Of a stretch of 48,056 nucleotides of DNA, positions 17,540 through 24,980 are shown piece after piece; position 1 is the stretch's first letter, and each line of letters starts with the position of its first letter. The DNA lies in IMG/VR virus record IMGVR_UViG_3300025314_000032, positions 1 to 48,056 of that record, one strand, 5' to 3'. The notes below the pieces were generated by a model. That model was not told the origin of the DNA, made no database searches, and saw only the letters and a program-made list of their open reading frames with translations. Position numbers and translations under genes: made by a program. Source of the DNA: a virus.

Positions 17540-18019
17540 ATGAAAACGTATGTAGGCATAGATAACGGTGTTTCTGGAACCATCAGCATTTTGACAGAGC
17601 AGAGCGTGTATCATTTCGACACGCCCGTAAAGAAGGAGCAATCTTATACCAAGACAAAGCAGATGATTAGCCGGATAGACTATGTAGGTCTCAGGGATGG
17701 CCTTATGGGACGCTTAATGGGCAATTCTGGCGTCTTCTGCCTTCTGGAAAGGCCGATGGTTAACCCTGGACGGTTTAAGGCCACAGCGTCAGCTCTGAGA
17801 GCTTTGGAGGCTACTTTGATTGTACTGGAGCGGCTCAATATTCCCTTCCAATACATAGACTCAAAGGAGTGGCAACGGTACTTGTTGCCTAAAGGAATTG
17901 AGAAGGATGAGTTGAAGAAGGCTGCCCTTGATGTTGCGAAACGGCTGTTTCCACAGGTGCAGACTAAGGATGCAGATTCATTATTAATCGCTGAGTATGC
18001 AAGGAGGATGAGATTATGA
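17540..18019 (+). CDS. RuvC-like Holliday-junction resolvase
   Basis: 159 residues. RuvC/RNase H-fold signatures are an N-terminal YVGIDNG with Asp8, a second acidic strand CLLERP, a helix-rich middle and a C-terminal acidic motif KDADSLLIAEYA. This is the expected set of four acidic residues of a RuvC family resolvase, at nearly the usual length (bacterial RuvC about 170). It would cut branched DNA produced by replication and recombination. A second junction/flap nuclease candidate lies at 20839. Confidence 0.75.
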   Translation: MKTYVGIDNGVSGTISILTEQSVYHFDTPVKKEQSYTKTKQMISRIDYVGLRDGLMGRLMGNSGVFCLLERPMVNPGRFKATASALRALEATLIVLERLNIPFQYIDSKEWQRYLLPKGIEKDELKKAALDVAKRLFPQVQTKDADSLLIAEYARRMRL

Positions 18020-18186
18020 CTTGTAAATCATGCGGCAAAGAAATTGTATGGCTGAAGACGAAAAATGGTAAAAACATGCCTGTGAACGCTAACACAATAC
18101 AGGGGAAAGAAACAATCTACGATCACAAGATTGGTCATATTAGCCACTTCAGCGATTGCAAGGATGCTGACAAGTTCAGGAAGTAG
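18016..18186 (+). CDS. Small zinc-ribbon-like protein
   Basis: 56 residues beginning MTCKSCGKEIVWLKTKNGK with MPVNA following, then an H-x-x-H-F-x-x-C segment. CxxC plus the His/Cys cluster near residues 41-48 would bind one zinc ion. Similar tiny proteins are common in phage replication regions; no function is established. Its ATG overlaps the resolvase stop. Confidence 0.7.
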   Translation: MTCKSCGKEIVWLKTKNGKNMPVNANTIQGKETIYDHKIGHISHFSDCKDADKFRK

Positions 18187-18203
18187 GAGGTTATAATTTT
18201 ATC

Positions 18204-18232
18204 TTGACAAGATTATGGCTACCTGGTACATT
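18204..18232 (+). promoter_or_regulatory. Early promoter 2 (TTGACA-N17-TACATT)
   Basis: Perfect -35 at 18204-18209, 17-base spacer, TACATT at 18227-18232 (4 of 6 matches). It lies in a 215-base gene-free gap and drives Y-element 2 and the replication genes. Confidence 0.65.
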
Positions 18233-18241
18233 GACGGGGTA

Positions 18242-18382
18242 ATACTGGAAAACGTAAATACAGTATGATAAACCCATTAACCCTATCAAGAAATAGTCCT
18301 CGGAAGTCAGGTTGCGTTAACATCCTGAGACCCACAAAATCCCATTTTGTCGGTTTACGTCTTCCGGGGACTGTTTGTTTTT
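18242..18382 (+). ncRNA. Y-shaped leader RNA element 2
   Basis: Leader hairpin ATACTG/CAGTAT (18242-18266) carries ACGTAAA in its loop (18252-18258). The 12-bp closing stem is AGTCCTCGGAAG (18295-18306) with CTTCCGGGGACT (18361-18372), one G-U pair. Inner hairpins are TCAGG/CCTGA (18307-18328) and ACAAAAT/ATTTTGT (18334-18350). TTTACGT (18354-18360), just before the 3' arm of the closing stem, complements the leader loop exactly. The tail GTTTGTTTTT and an AGGAAGGG ribosome site follow. Confidence 0.7.
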
Positions 18383-18401
18383 AGGAAGGGTATATCCATT
18401 C

Positions 18402-19148
18402 ATGTCTTCACCGTCTCGTAGATGGGTTAAGGTTTGGCACGAAATTTTATCCGATCATAAATTTCAGGATTTATCGTTAGAACAACAAGCAAGATTCTAT
18501 AATTTATTGGTATATATGTCTGTTCATGGGAATAAGGGAAACTTACAAATCAATCCTCCAGCACGATCTTTAATATCACTATTTCAATGTACTGATTTTG
18601 ACCATTTATTGGTATGTTTAAAAACATTACCAAATATCAAAATTGAAACGCCATGTGATAACGCTCAACTTGGCGTTACATTTATAAACTGGTCAAAATA
18701 TCAAATAGATTCAACCAGTTATGATAGGGTTCAAAGATACAGAGAAAAGCATAATGAAACGCTCCATGTAACGCCTATAGATAAGAGTAAGAATAAGAGT
18801 AAGAATAAGATAAGAAAAGAGAATACATTATATAGTCCGAACTCTGACGAGTTCCGACTTTCGGCTATTTTATTATCTTATATAAAAAACCGTGATACTA
18901 CATTCAAGTCACCTGATCTACAGTCATGGTCAAAACATATTGATCTCATGATTCGAGTTGATGGACGATTAGTTGCCGAAATTGAAGACGTTATTAAACT
19001 TTGTCAACAGGATAAATTCTGGCAAAACAATATTTTATCAACGGACAAATTACGTAAACATTTCGGTCAATTAAAGCTGAAATTATTAAACAAAACTGCA
19101 ACAACGGCCAACGATTTAGTAATGCAAGGGAAAATTCTACCATTATGA
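18402..19148 (+). CDS. Replication initiator-like protein
   Basis: 248 residues from the ATG at 18402, chosen for the AGGAAGGG upstream rather than the in-frame TTG at 18375. The first 100 residues (RRWVKVWHEIL ... QARFYNLLVYMSVHG) look like the winged-helix start of phage replication organisers. A basic linker with tandem KSKNK units (about 129-138) leads to a helical C-terminal domain. The layout resembles lambda O or DnaD-like loaders, and the helicase gene follows with a 4-base overlap. This block is more A/T-rich than 15.5-18.2 kb, suggesting a separately acquired module. Confidence 0.6.
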   Translation: MSSPSRRWVKVWHEILSDHKFQDLSLEQQARFYNLLVYMSVHGNKGNLQINPPARSLISLFQCTDFDHLLVCLKTLPNIKIETPCDNAQLGVTFINWSKYQIDSTSYDRVQRYREKHNETLHVTPIDKSKNKSKNKIRKENTLYSPNSDEFRLSAILLSYIKNRDTTFKSPDLQSWSKHIDLMIRVDGRLVAEIEDVIKLCQQDKFWQNNILSTDKLRKHFGQLKLKLLNKTATTANDLVMQGKILPL

Positions 19149-20842
19149 AAATATACGGTGATTATAAAATAGAACTGCAAGGCAGGACAGGGATTGAAGT
19201 AGCAACAACCTGTCCACAGTGTTCAGCAGTAAGAAAAAAGAAAAATAGTCGGTGTTTGTCAGTTAATACCGATAAAGGGGTATGGTATTGTCATCATTGT
19301 GGATGGGTTGGATCGTTAAAGTATGGGACGGAAAAACAACCGGAGAAACAACGGTATTATATTAAGCCGCAATATGCTGTCACTGGAAAACCATCGTCAA
19401 GCCTTTTTGAATGGTTTGGTAAACGCAAAATATCGAACGAAACAGTGCAAAGATATTCTATTTCTATACAGGAAGCATATATGCCTACTGTTGAAGGCAA
19501 TATACCTTGCATTGCTTTTCCATATATCAAGGCTGGAGAAGTTGTAAATATTAAATACAGGTCAAAGCAGAAAGACTTTAGACAAATAGCCGGAGCAGAA
19601 AAAATACTATTTGGTATTGACGATATTAAAAATGAATCATGGGCAATTATTGTTGAAGGTGAAATTGATAAATTGTCTTTTGCGGAAGCTGGTATTTATA
19701 ATGCTATATCTGTTCCAGATGGTGCGCCGCCTCCAGGATCAAAAAGCTCTGATATTAAATTTGAGTATCTTGAAAATTGTAAAGATTATCTGGATAAATT
19801 GGAGAAGATAATAATAGCAGTTGATAATGATCCTGCAGGGAAAACATTAGAACAGGAATTAATACGGCGATTAGGTATTGAAAGATGTTGGCGGGTTACA
19901 TGGCCTGAAGAATGTAAAGATGCCAATGATATTTTATTGCATTATGACAAGGATGAGTTGCATAGATTAATTAATGAAGCAAGACCATACCCGCTTGAAG
20001 GTGTTATTGAGCCGGATGATGTTATATTTGATGTATTAGCATTGTATCAGCAAGGGGTTAAATTGGGGGTGTCAACAGGATGGATAGGGCTTGATAGACA
20101 TTATACTGTAAGGCCAGGCGAAATGACTATAATTACGGGAGTGCCGTCTCATGGAAAATCGCAATTTCTTGATGCGATGATGGTTAATATAGCACTCGAA
20201 GAAGGATGGCGATTTGCCATTTGTAGTCCTGAGAATTTACCAGTTGAACGGCATATAGCAAAATTGATTGAGCAGTATTCAGGGTTTCCATTTCATGAAG
20301 GCTATAACATGAGGTTGCCCGCAGAAGAATTATCCAATTGCATGACATGGCTGAATAAATATTTCAAATTTATCGTACCCGAAGAAACCATGAGTATTGA
20401 GAAATTAATAGAAACAGCCAAAAAAGTTGTTAAGCGATATGGAATTACTGGACTTATTATTGACCCTTGGAATGAATTTGATCATACAAGGCCAAATGGA
20501 GTATCTGAAACAGAACACGTGTCAATATATCTTGGCAAGTTAAGAAGATTTGCACGAAACAATAAGGTTCATGTTTGGGTAGTAGCACATCCGCAAAAAT
20601 TATATCGTAATGCTGATGGTTCATATCCAGTGCCTACTCCATACGAGATTAGCGGTTCAGCACATTTTAGAAATAAAGCCGATAACTGTTTAACTGTATG
20701 GCGAGATGAACAGGAATATAATCGGGATGTTAAGATTTTTGTACAGAAAATCAGGTTTAAGGAAATAGGTAAAACCGGAGAAGTTACACTGCAATATAAT
20801 TCAGTGAATGGTAAATATAAAGATACGGGGGTATTAGCATGA
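19145..20842 (+). CDS. Primase-helicase (T7 gp4 / Twinkle type)
   Basis: 565 residues. An N-terminal zinc ribbon has CPQC at 23-26 and CHHC at 49-52. A Toprim domain follows with VEGEIDKLSFAEAG (Glu171) and AVDNDPAG (Asp227, Asp229). The C-terminal RecA-like DnaB helicase domain has Walker A GVPSHGKS at 332-339 and Walker B GLIID at 436-440. It would unwind DNA at the fork and prime the lagging strand. No DNA polymerase gene is seen, so host polymerase III is probably used. Confidence 0.9.
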   Translation: MKIYGDYKIELQGRTGIEVATTCPQCSAVRKKKNSRCLSVNTDKGVWYCHHCGWVGSLKYGTEKQPEKQRYYIKPQYAVTGKPSSSLFEWFGKRKISNETVQRYSISIQEAYMPTVEGNIPCIAFPYIKAGEVVNIKYRSKQKDFRQIAGAEKILFGIDDIKNESWAIIVEGEIDKLSFAEAGIYNAISVPDGAPPPGSKSSDIKFEYLENCKDYLDKLEKIIIAVDNDPAGKTLEQELIRRLGIERCWRVTWPEECKDANDILLHYDKDELHRLINEARPYPLEGVIEPDDVIFDVLALYQQGVKLGVSTGWIGLDRHYTVRPGEMTIITGVPSHGKSQFLDAMMVNIALEEGWRFAICSPENLPVERHIAKLIEQYSGFPFHEGYNMRLPAEELSNCMTWLNKYFKFIVPEETMSIEKLIETAKKVVKRYGITGLIIDPWNEFDHTRPNGVSETEHVSIYLGKLRRFARNNKVHVWVVAHPQKLYRNADGSYPVPTPYEISGSAHFRNKADNCLTVWRDEQEYNRDVKIFVQKIRFKEIGKTGEVTLQYNSVNGKYKDTGVLA

Positions 20843-21351
20843 AATATGATAGAAAAGCACACCCTTTAATTTATAAAGGGAGATTGTACAGAAGCACGTT
20901 AGAGGTTAAGTGGGCAGTGTTTTTTGATTATTTAGGATGGAAATTTGAATATGAACCTATGAGCTTCAATAATTGGATTCCTGATTTTGCATTATATGGG
21001 CATAATCAGATAATTTTGATTGAAGTAAAACCTATTTGTGAATTTGATAAAGAAGTTGCAGCAAAAATATTGACTGCATCAGGAGGTAAATATGAAATAT
21101 TATTGTTGGGATTAAAACCTGATTGGGAAACTAATCGTTTAGGATGGCTTTATGAAAAAGACTGGGGCATGGGTTGGGATGAGGGTTGGATAAATGCAAA
21201 TAAGAAATATGGTTTTTATCATTGTTCGGGTAGTTATAGAGACCGTATAACTGGTGAATATGATGGAGATAATCATTTGAGGACACCAATGCTGAATGAA
21301 ATAGAATTATTATGGAATGAAGCATGTAATAAAGTTCAATGGTTAAAATAA
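20839..21351 (+). CDS. PD-(D/E)XK nuclease, DUF1064/TnsA-like
   Basis: 170 residues. The first half shows a PD-(D/E)XK active site: a helix with YRSTLEVKWAVFF (Glu), then WIPDFAL (Asp) and ILIEVKP (Glu-x-Lys). This matches DUF1064-like phage nucleases and the TnsA endonuclease core. The second half, rich in Trp, Gly and Tyr, is not recognised. It follows the helicase with a 4-base overlap, so a replication or recombination nuclease is likely. Confidence 0.75.
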   Translation: MKYDRKAHPLIYKGRLYRSTLEVKWAVFFDYLGWKFEYEPMSFNNWIPDFALYGHNQIILIEVKPICEFDKEVAAKILTASGGKYEILLLGLKPDWETNRLGWLYEKDWGMGWDEGWINANKKYGFYHCSGSYRDRITGEYDGDNHLRTPMLNEIELLWNEACNKVQWLK

Positions 21352-21364
21352 CGAGGAGGGTATC

Positions 21365-21559
21365 ATGTCTGAGATAACTTTTATCGCAAGTTTACACAAG
21401 GTTCAAATTGACAGAGAGGGCGAGTCGAGGATCACGCTAACCATTCCGATGTCAGAACGGGAGGCGGTACTTGCTGTCAGTATGCTCACAGAGACGGCTT
21501 TGCGTGTTCTGGTAGCAGTTGACGGGGCTGGGAATACCGGAGGCAGGGCTGAGGGGTAA
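21365..21559 (+). CDS. Hypothetical small protein
   Basis: 64 residues, with an alternating strand pattern (ESRITLTIPM) then a helix and a Gly-rich tail. CGAGGAGGG precedes the ATG. G/C content is higher than in the upstream replication genes. No family recognised. Confidence 0.6.
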   Translation: MSEITFIASLHKVQIDREGESRITLTIPMSEREAVLAVSMLTETALRVLVAVDGAGNTGGRAEG

Positions 21560-21591
21560 GACGGGTTAAAACGGCAAATAGGGGGCTTAAA

Positions 21592-21939
21592 ATGGATTAT
21601 ATGGACTGGAAACAGGACAAGTTATACCAGAAATACCTGATATTGGGATATAAGGAATGGGAGTCTAAGGCACAGAAAACACTCAAGGGGACGCCGTATT
21701 TTGTGCAGAAAGGATTCATTGAGGGGAATACGATATTGTTTTTCATCACGGTGTATGTATATCTCCATGATGATGGCAAGATAGGGTATAGGCCTGAGAT
21801 ACAGTTTAGAACTAAGGACAAAAAATATATTGAAGTTATGGTCATCGAGGATAATGTCACCCCTACATGGCTGGAGAAATTCTGTATGAGGCTGTACCGG
21901 CAGATGGAATGTCTGCCGTATGGGAAAAAAGACTCTTGA
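21592..21939 (+). CDS. Hypothetical protein
   Basis: 115 residues, aromatic- and Lys-rich, with alternating strands in the middle (ILFFITVYVYLHDD, YRPEIQFRTKD). AGGGGGC lies near the ATG. The promoter for Y-element 3 begins in its last codons. No family recognised. Confidence 0.6.
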   Translation: MDYMDWKQDKLYQKYLILGYKEWESKAQKTLKGTPYFVQKGFIEGNTILFFITVYVYLHDDGKIGYRPEIQFRTKDKKYIEVMVIEDNVTPTWLEKFCMRLYRQMECLPYGKKDS

Positions 21940-21964
21940 CAGACATGTAATATTTTGGTATAGT
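21936..21964 (+). promoter_or_regulatory. Promoter 3 (TTGACA-N17-TATAGT)
   Basis: Perfect -35 at 21936-21941, 17-base spacer and TATAGT at 21959-21964 (5 of 6 matches): the best sigma70-type promoter in the window. It overlaps the end of the preceding gene and drives Y-element 3 and TnpB. Confidence 0.8.
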
Positions 21965-21969
21965 TCACA

Positions 21970-22099
21970 TTGTGAAATCTATGGTAGGAAAATCACACAC
22001 AATTAAACTACTAACCCATATGGGGGTTTTGGTGTCCGTCAGCAGTAATGCTATCGGGGGCGACTTACCACGCCTTTCACAACACCAAAATCCCCATAT
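21970..22099 (+). ncRNA. Y-shaped leader RNA element 3
   Basis: An 18-bp closing stem with one G-U pair joins 22018-22035 and 22082-22099. Inside are AGCA/TGCT and a GGCG/CGCC-based hairpin. TTGTGAAA (21970-21977), at the expected 5' end of the transcript, is the exact complement of TTTCACAA (22075-22082), just before and overlapping the 3' arm of the stem by one base. This is the same arrangement as in element 2. A GGAGGG ribosome site for tnpB follows 9 bases on. It could instead be the left end of the TnpB element. Confidence 0.65.
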
Positions 22100-22119
22100 T
22101 TGTTTGTGGAGGGACAAAG

Positions 22120-23313
22120 ATGCTTCGTGCCCATAAAATCAGACTATACCCTAACAATAAGCAAGAGACCCACTTATTGCAGTCTTGTGGTGTAGCTCGC
22201 TTTTCTTATAATTGGGCATTGGGTGAGTGGGGGCGGCAGTATAAAGAAGGCTTAAAACCGTCAGAGATGAGCCTACGGAAACAACTCAATGCCGTGAAAA
22301 GAGAGGAGTTCCCCTGGATGATGGATGTTTCCAAATGTGCGCCACAGGAAGCCATCATAAATCTCGGCATAGCCTTCAAAAACTTCTTTGCAGGACGGGC
22401 AAAGTATCCAAGATTCAAGAAGAAGGGGCGGAGAGATTCGTTTAAGCTGACCGTTGGACAGTTTGAGGTTAAGAATTTTAAAATCCGGATTCCCAAAATC
22501 GGATTGGTTAAGATGCGTGAAGCTCTTAGATTCTCAGGCCGTCCAGTAAGTGTAACAATCTCTCGTATAGCTGATGAGTGGTATGCCTCTATTGCTGTTG
22601 AGACCAATGATTTACCTGCCAAGTGCGAAAACCAAGCTGCGGTAGGAGTTGATCTCGGTATCAAGATGCTTGCCACGTTTTCAGATGACAGACAGAGTAT
22701 AGAGGGTGCAAAAGCATTCAAAGTTTTATTGCCAAGGTTACGCCGCTTGTCTCGTTCTGTCAGTAGAAAAGTAAAAGGTTCGTGCAATAGAAAGAAAGCT
22801 GTTCTCAAACTGGCGAAACTCCATGCTCGCATTGCCAATGTTCGCAACGATAGTATCCACAAGCTCACAACCATGCTCACTTCCAGTTATGCGTGGATTG
22901 CTATTGAGGACTTGAATGTCAAAGGCATGATGAGTAATGGTAAGCTGGCACGGCATATTGCAGACGGCGCCTTTTCAGAAGTACGCCGCCAGTTGGAATA
23001 CAAGGCCAAGATGAGAGAAAACCATGTGGCCGTTGTCAGTAGATGGTTTCCTTCATCGAAAACCTGTAACGTATGTGGGTGTATCAACAAATTCCTCACT
23101 CTTGCAGACAGGGAATGGACATGTTTAGGATGCGGAGCAGTTCACGACAGAGACAAAAATGCAGCAAAGAACATACTTGCCGTGAGTTGCACGGTGACGG
23201 CCTGTGGAGGGAACGGCGCTGGCTCCGGTCGAAAGACTGGAACGAAACTGTCCCCCGTGAAGCAGGAATATAGCAGCAAATCCACATTTAATCAGATTTG
23301 CGTAGGTCTATAG
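22120..23313 (+). CDS. tnpB: TnpB RNA-guided nuclease (IS605/IS1341 OrfB)
   Basis: 397 residues from the ATG at 22120, chosen for GGAGGG 6 bases upstream. The RuvC-like active site appears intact: VGVDLG (Asp178), AIEDLN (Glu263) and HDRDKNAAKNIL (Asp343/345). A zinc finger CNVCG ... CLGCG (316-338) lies between the last two. TnpB is guided by an omega RNA from the 3' end of its element to cut the donor or target site. No tnpA is nearby, so it is a stand-alone copy that would need a transposase in trans or has become a phage gene. It is controlled by a phage-type promoter-leader-ribosome-site unit. Confidence 0.93.
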   Translation: MLRAHKIRLYPNNKQETHLLQSCGVARFSYNWALGEWGRQYKEGLKPSEMSLRKQLNAVKREEFPWMMDVSKCAPQEAIINLGIAFKNFFAGRAKYPRFKKKGRRDSFKLTVGQFEVKNFKIRIPKIGLVKMREALRFSGRPVSVTISRIADEWYASIAVETNDLPAKCENQAAVGVDLGIKMLATFSDDRQSIEGAKAFKVLLPRLRRLSRSVSRKVKGSCNRKKAVLKLAKLHARIANVRNDSIHKLTTMLTSSYAWIAIEDLNVKGMMSNGKLARHIADGAFSEVRRQLEYKAKMRENHVAVVSRWFPSSKTCNVCGCINKFLTLADREWTCLGCGAVHDRDKNAAKNILAVSCTVTACGGNGAGSGRKTGTKLSPVKQEYSSKSTFNQICVGL

Positions 23314-23415
23314 GAACGGTTGGCTCAGAAAGCAGTCCCGTAGCCGGACGAGGAGAACATTGACGGTATGGGTAGCGTCAGGGGCTATCAGGAGCAGGAA
23401 GGCAGGGAATATATA
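23314..23415 (+). other. tnpB 3' flank, candidate omega-RNA / right-end region
   Basis: This G/C-rich, gene-free stretch after tnpB contains short inverted repeats (GACG/CGTC at 23360-23380 and GTAGC/GCTAT nearby). In IS605-type elements the guide-carrying omega RNA is read from the end of tnpB into the right-end hairpin, so it should lie here. I cannot fix the exact element end or guide by eye. Confidence 0.4.
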
Positions 23416-23874
23416 ATGCTATTTAAGTCTACCATATCAGGTTACGAGGTTACATATTGCAATGTCACAGGGATTTATCAGGTGCTTGACGGGGAAGCTG
23501 TATTGAAGGAATCTAAGAGTTTTAATGTTATAGAGAAATATATAGAGACTGACGGTAGCAGCGAAAAGAAGGAGAAGAAGCAGAGGTTAGAGAAAAAAAT
23601 GATATTTTACGGATATGGCAAATATGAAGAGGGAACAATCACCAGTATGGCAGAGGAAAGCAGGTATGGTTCAGGGTCTCAAGTATGGCTCATGATTGAC
23701 GGCAAAAGACAGAAAGAACTATTAAGGGATTGCCTTGATTATAATAAGGAAAATTTGAATAAGATTGCTGAAATTAAGTTACTGGAGAAACAGAGAGAAA
23801 TATTAGGTAAAAATATTACAACGATACATAATTCGCTAACCAAGGTCACATTGGCAATGTTGGTGCAAGAATGA
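23416..23874 (+). CDS. Hypothetical protein
   Basis: 152 residues from the ATG at 23416, which has AGGAAGG upstream; an in-frame ATG at 23368 would lie in the tnpB flank. A basic/acidic helical middle (SSEKKEKKQRLEKKM) leads to a beta part and a C-terminal helix (LLEKQREILGKNI). It is the first phage gene after the TnpB insertion. No family recognised. Confidence 0.6.
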   Translation: MLFKSTISGYEVTYCNVTGIYQVLDGEAVLKESKSFNVIEKYIETDGSSEKKEKKQRLEKKMIFYGYGKYEEGTITSMAEESRYGSGSQVWLMIDGKRQKELLRDCLDYNKENLNKIAEIKLLEKQREILGKNITTIHNSLTKVTLAMLVQE

Positions 23875-24077
23875 CCTGTCCTGTAGACAACGATAATAAG
23901 GATCAGGCATATATAGGCAAAAAGTCATGTGGATGTGTTGTCGCAATTACGACGGGTAGCAAAAAGGAGATGGCTAAGGATGTACGAGGATACCTTATGT
24001 CAGGGTATGACGTGGAATTGACAACCATAAAAGATGGGAAAAGTAGGCTGAAGAGATGTGTTCACGATAAGAAATAA
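23871..24077 (+). CDS. Small Cys/His protein
   Basis: 68 residues with a GKKSCGCVVAITTG segment and a C-terminal RCVHDKK, giving C-x-C and C-x-H pairs that could hold a metal. Its ATG overlaps the previous stop. The end of the gene provides the upstream part of Y-element 4. Function unknown. Confidence 0.65.
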   Translation: MTCPVDNDNKDQAYIGKKSCGCVVAITTGSKKEMAKDVRGYLMSGYDVELTTIKDGKSRLKRCVHDKK

Positions 24078-24172
24078 GGTAGCGGGAGCGATGGTATCTA
24101 AGAACACTACGGATACCCTAAGACGCTGAAAGAATATCGGTAGATATACCGACGGTCGCCTCCCGCTAAGGA
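24058..24172 (+). ncRNA. Y-shaped RNA element 4
   Basis: Closing stem TAGCGGGAGCGA (24080-24091) pairs with TCGCCTCCCGCTA (24156-24168), with one bulged C. Inner hairpins are GGTATC/GATACC (24093-24117) and TCGGTA/TACCGA with a GATA loop (24137-24152). The first inner loop holds GAACAC (24102-24107), complementary to GTGTTC upstream (24058-24063). The AGGAG ribosome site of the next gene touches the foot of the stem. No good promoter of its own is seen. Confidence 0.6.
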
Positions 24173-24180
24173 GAAAAATC

Positions 24181-24402
24181 ATGACGACAGAAAACAAAGA
24201 CACGGTAATAGAAGCGTTAATAGAACGGTTCGGAAAGCCTGTAATGTATGCGGGATATTGCATAATAGGAATGTCTGAAGCTCAGCAAAATACAGACCTT
24301 ATTCGTGCCTCCTGTGAGAACATTTACCAGTCTGGATATTTGCAGGGTAAGTACGATGCGCTGGAGGAGTTCCTGAAGGCGTGTAAGGGAGAGAAAATAT
24401 GA
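24181..24402 (+). CDS. Hypothetical protein
   Basis: 73 residues, mostly helical, with an AGGAG site directly at the foot of Y-element 4. That makes it the gene most likely to be controlled translationally by the element. Its stop overlaps the next ATG. No family recognised. Confidence 0.65.
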   Translation: MTTENKDTVIEALIERFGKPVMYAGYCIIGMSEAQQNTDLIRASCENIYQSGYLQGKYDALEEFLKACKGEKI

Positions 24403-24467
24403 AAATCGGCGATAAAGTAAAATTAATTTATGACGGACGACCATTAACGAGGATTATACATGTATGA
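24399..24467 (+). CDS. Tiny hypothetical protein
   Basis: 22 residues (MKIGDKVKLIYDG, then a basic end). GGGAGAG lies upstream and both ends overlap neighbouring genes by 4 bases, the pattern of a translated gene in a tight operon. It may be a remnant of a longer small-barrel protein. Confidence 0.45.
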   Translation: MKIGDKVKLIYDGRPLTRIIHV

Positions 24468-24634
24468 GTGTACACAAATATGACTGGTTCGGCTGGTTAA
24501 TATTGACGGCATTTATATTTACCGGCCTTGGTTACGCCTGGCGATATGGACAGGAGCGAGGTATACAGGAGCGTAGTTACGAGGCCGCTGCTGAGGAGTT
24601 GTCGGCGGTAGTCAGAGAGGATATATGCAGATAA
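24464..24634 (+). CDS. Small single-pass membrane protein
   Basis: 56 residues. One hydrophobic segment at about 9-26 (WFGWLILTAFIFTGLGYAW) is followed by a charged helical tail. It overlaps the genes on both sides. No family recognised; the form resembles phage membrane proteins of unknown role. Confidence 0.6.
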   Translation: MSVHKYDWFGWLILTAFIFTGLGYAWRYGQERGIQERSYEAAAEELSAVVREDICR

Positions 24635-24756
24635 TAAATGCTTGTAGTAACTGTAAGTGGTGGGATAAAGATTCAAGGTGTCAAGTATCCACATACGCCG
24701 GAGTAATGACAGAAGGTTCCTTTTGGTGTTTACATTACTCTAAGGGGGAAGTATAG
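24625..24756 (+). CDS. Small Cys-rich protein
   Basis: 43 residues with CSNCKWWD near the start and two later cysteines, a four-Cys zinc knuckle pattern common in tiny phage proteins. It overlaps the membrane-protein gene by 10 bases. Function unknown. Confidence 0.6.
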   Translation: MQIINACSNCKWWDKDSRCQVSTYAGVMTEGSFWCLHYSKGEV

Positions 24757-24758
24757 AA

Positions 24759-24980
24759 ATGAACGATAAAAATGAACACATACCTACATCAGAAATCAGA
24801 CAAGATATTTTAGATACAGAAAACGAGATAATACAAATGACGAGGGAAAAGCAAGCGTTTGAATTATTAGGGGATAGAATATCTTTTATGAAAGCACATG
24901 CACGTCAGACTGGAATAAAAGAACGTCAGGAATTTATTTTAAGATTACAAGAGATATTGAAGTTAAGGGGAGAGAAATGA
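24759..24980 (+). CDS. Hypothetical helical protein
   Basis: 73 charged residues, probably a coiled coil throughout (ENEIIQMTREKQAFELLGD). GGGGGAA lies upstream, and the stop overlaps the next ATG. No family recognised. Confidence 0.6.
   Translation: MNDKNEHIPTSEIRQDILDTENEIIQMTREKQAFELLGDRISFMKAHARQTGIKERQEFILRLQEILKLRGEK

Noticed and set aside
15434-22099. HDV, hammerhead or twister ribozymes for the Y-shaped elements
   Set aside because: The stem order with a leader complement slightly recalls nested pseudoknots, but the conserved cores (for example CTGANGA/GAAA of hammerheads) are absent and the joining segments are too long.
22206-22880. A 224-codon open frame on the minus strand opposite tnpB
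   Set aside because: It is fully antisense to a conserved gene with intact motifs, has no ribosome site and shows no recognisable protein.
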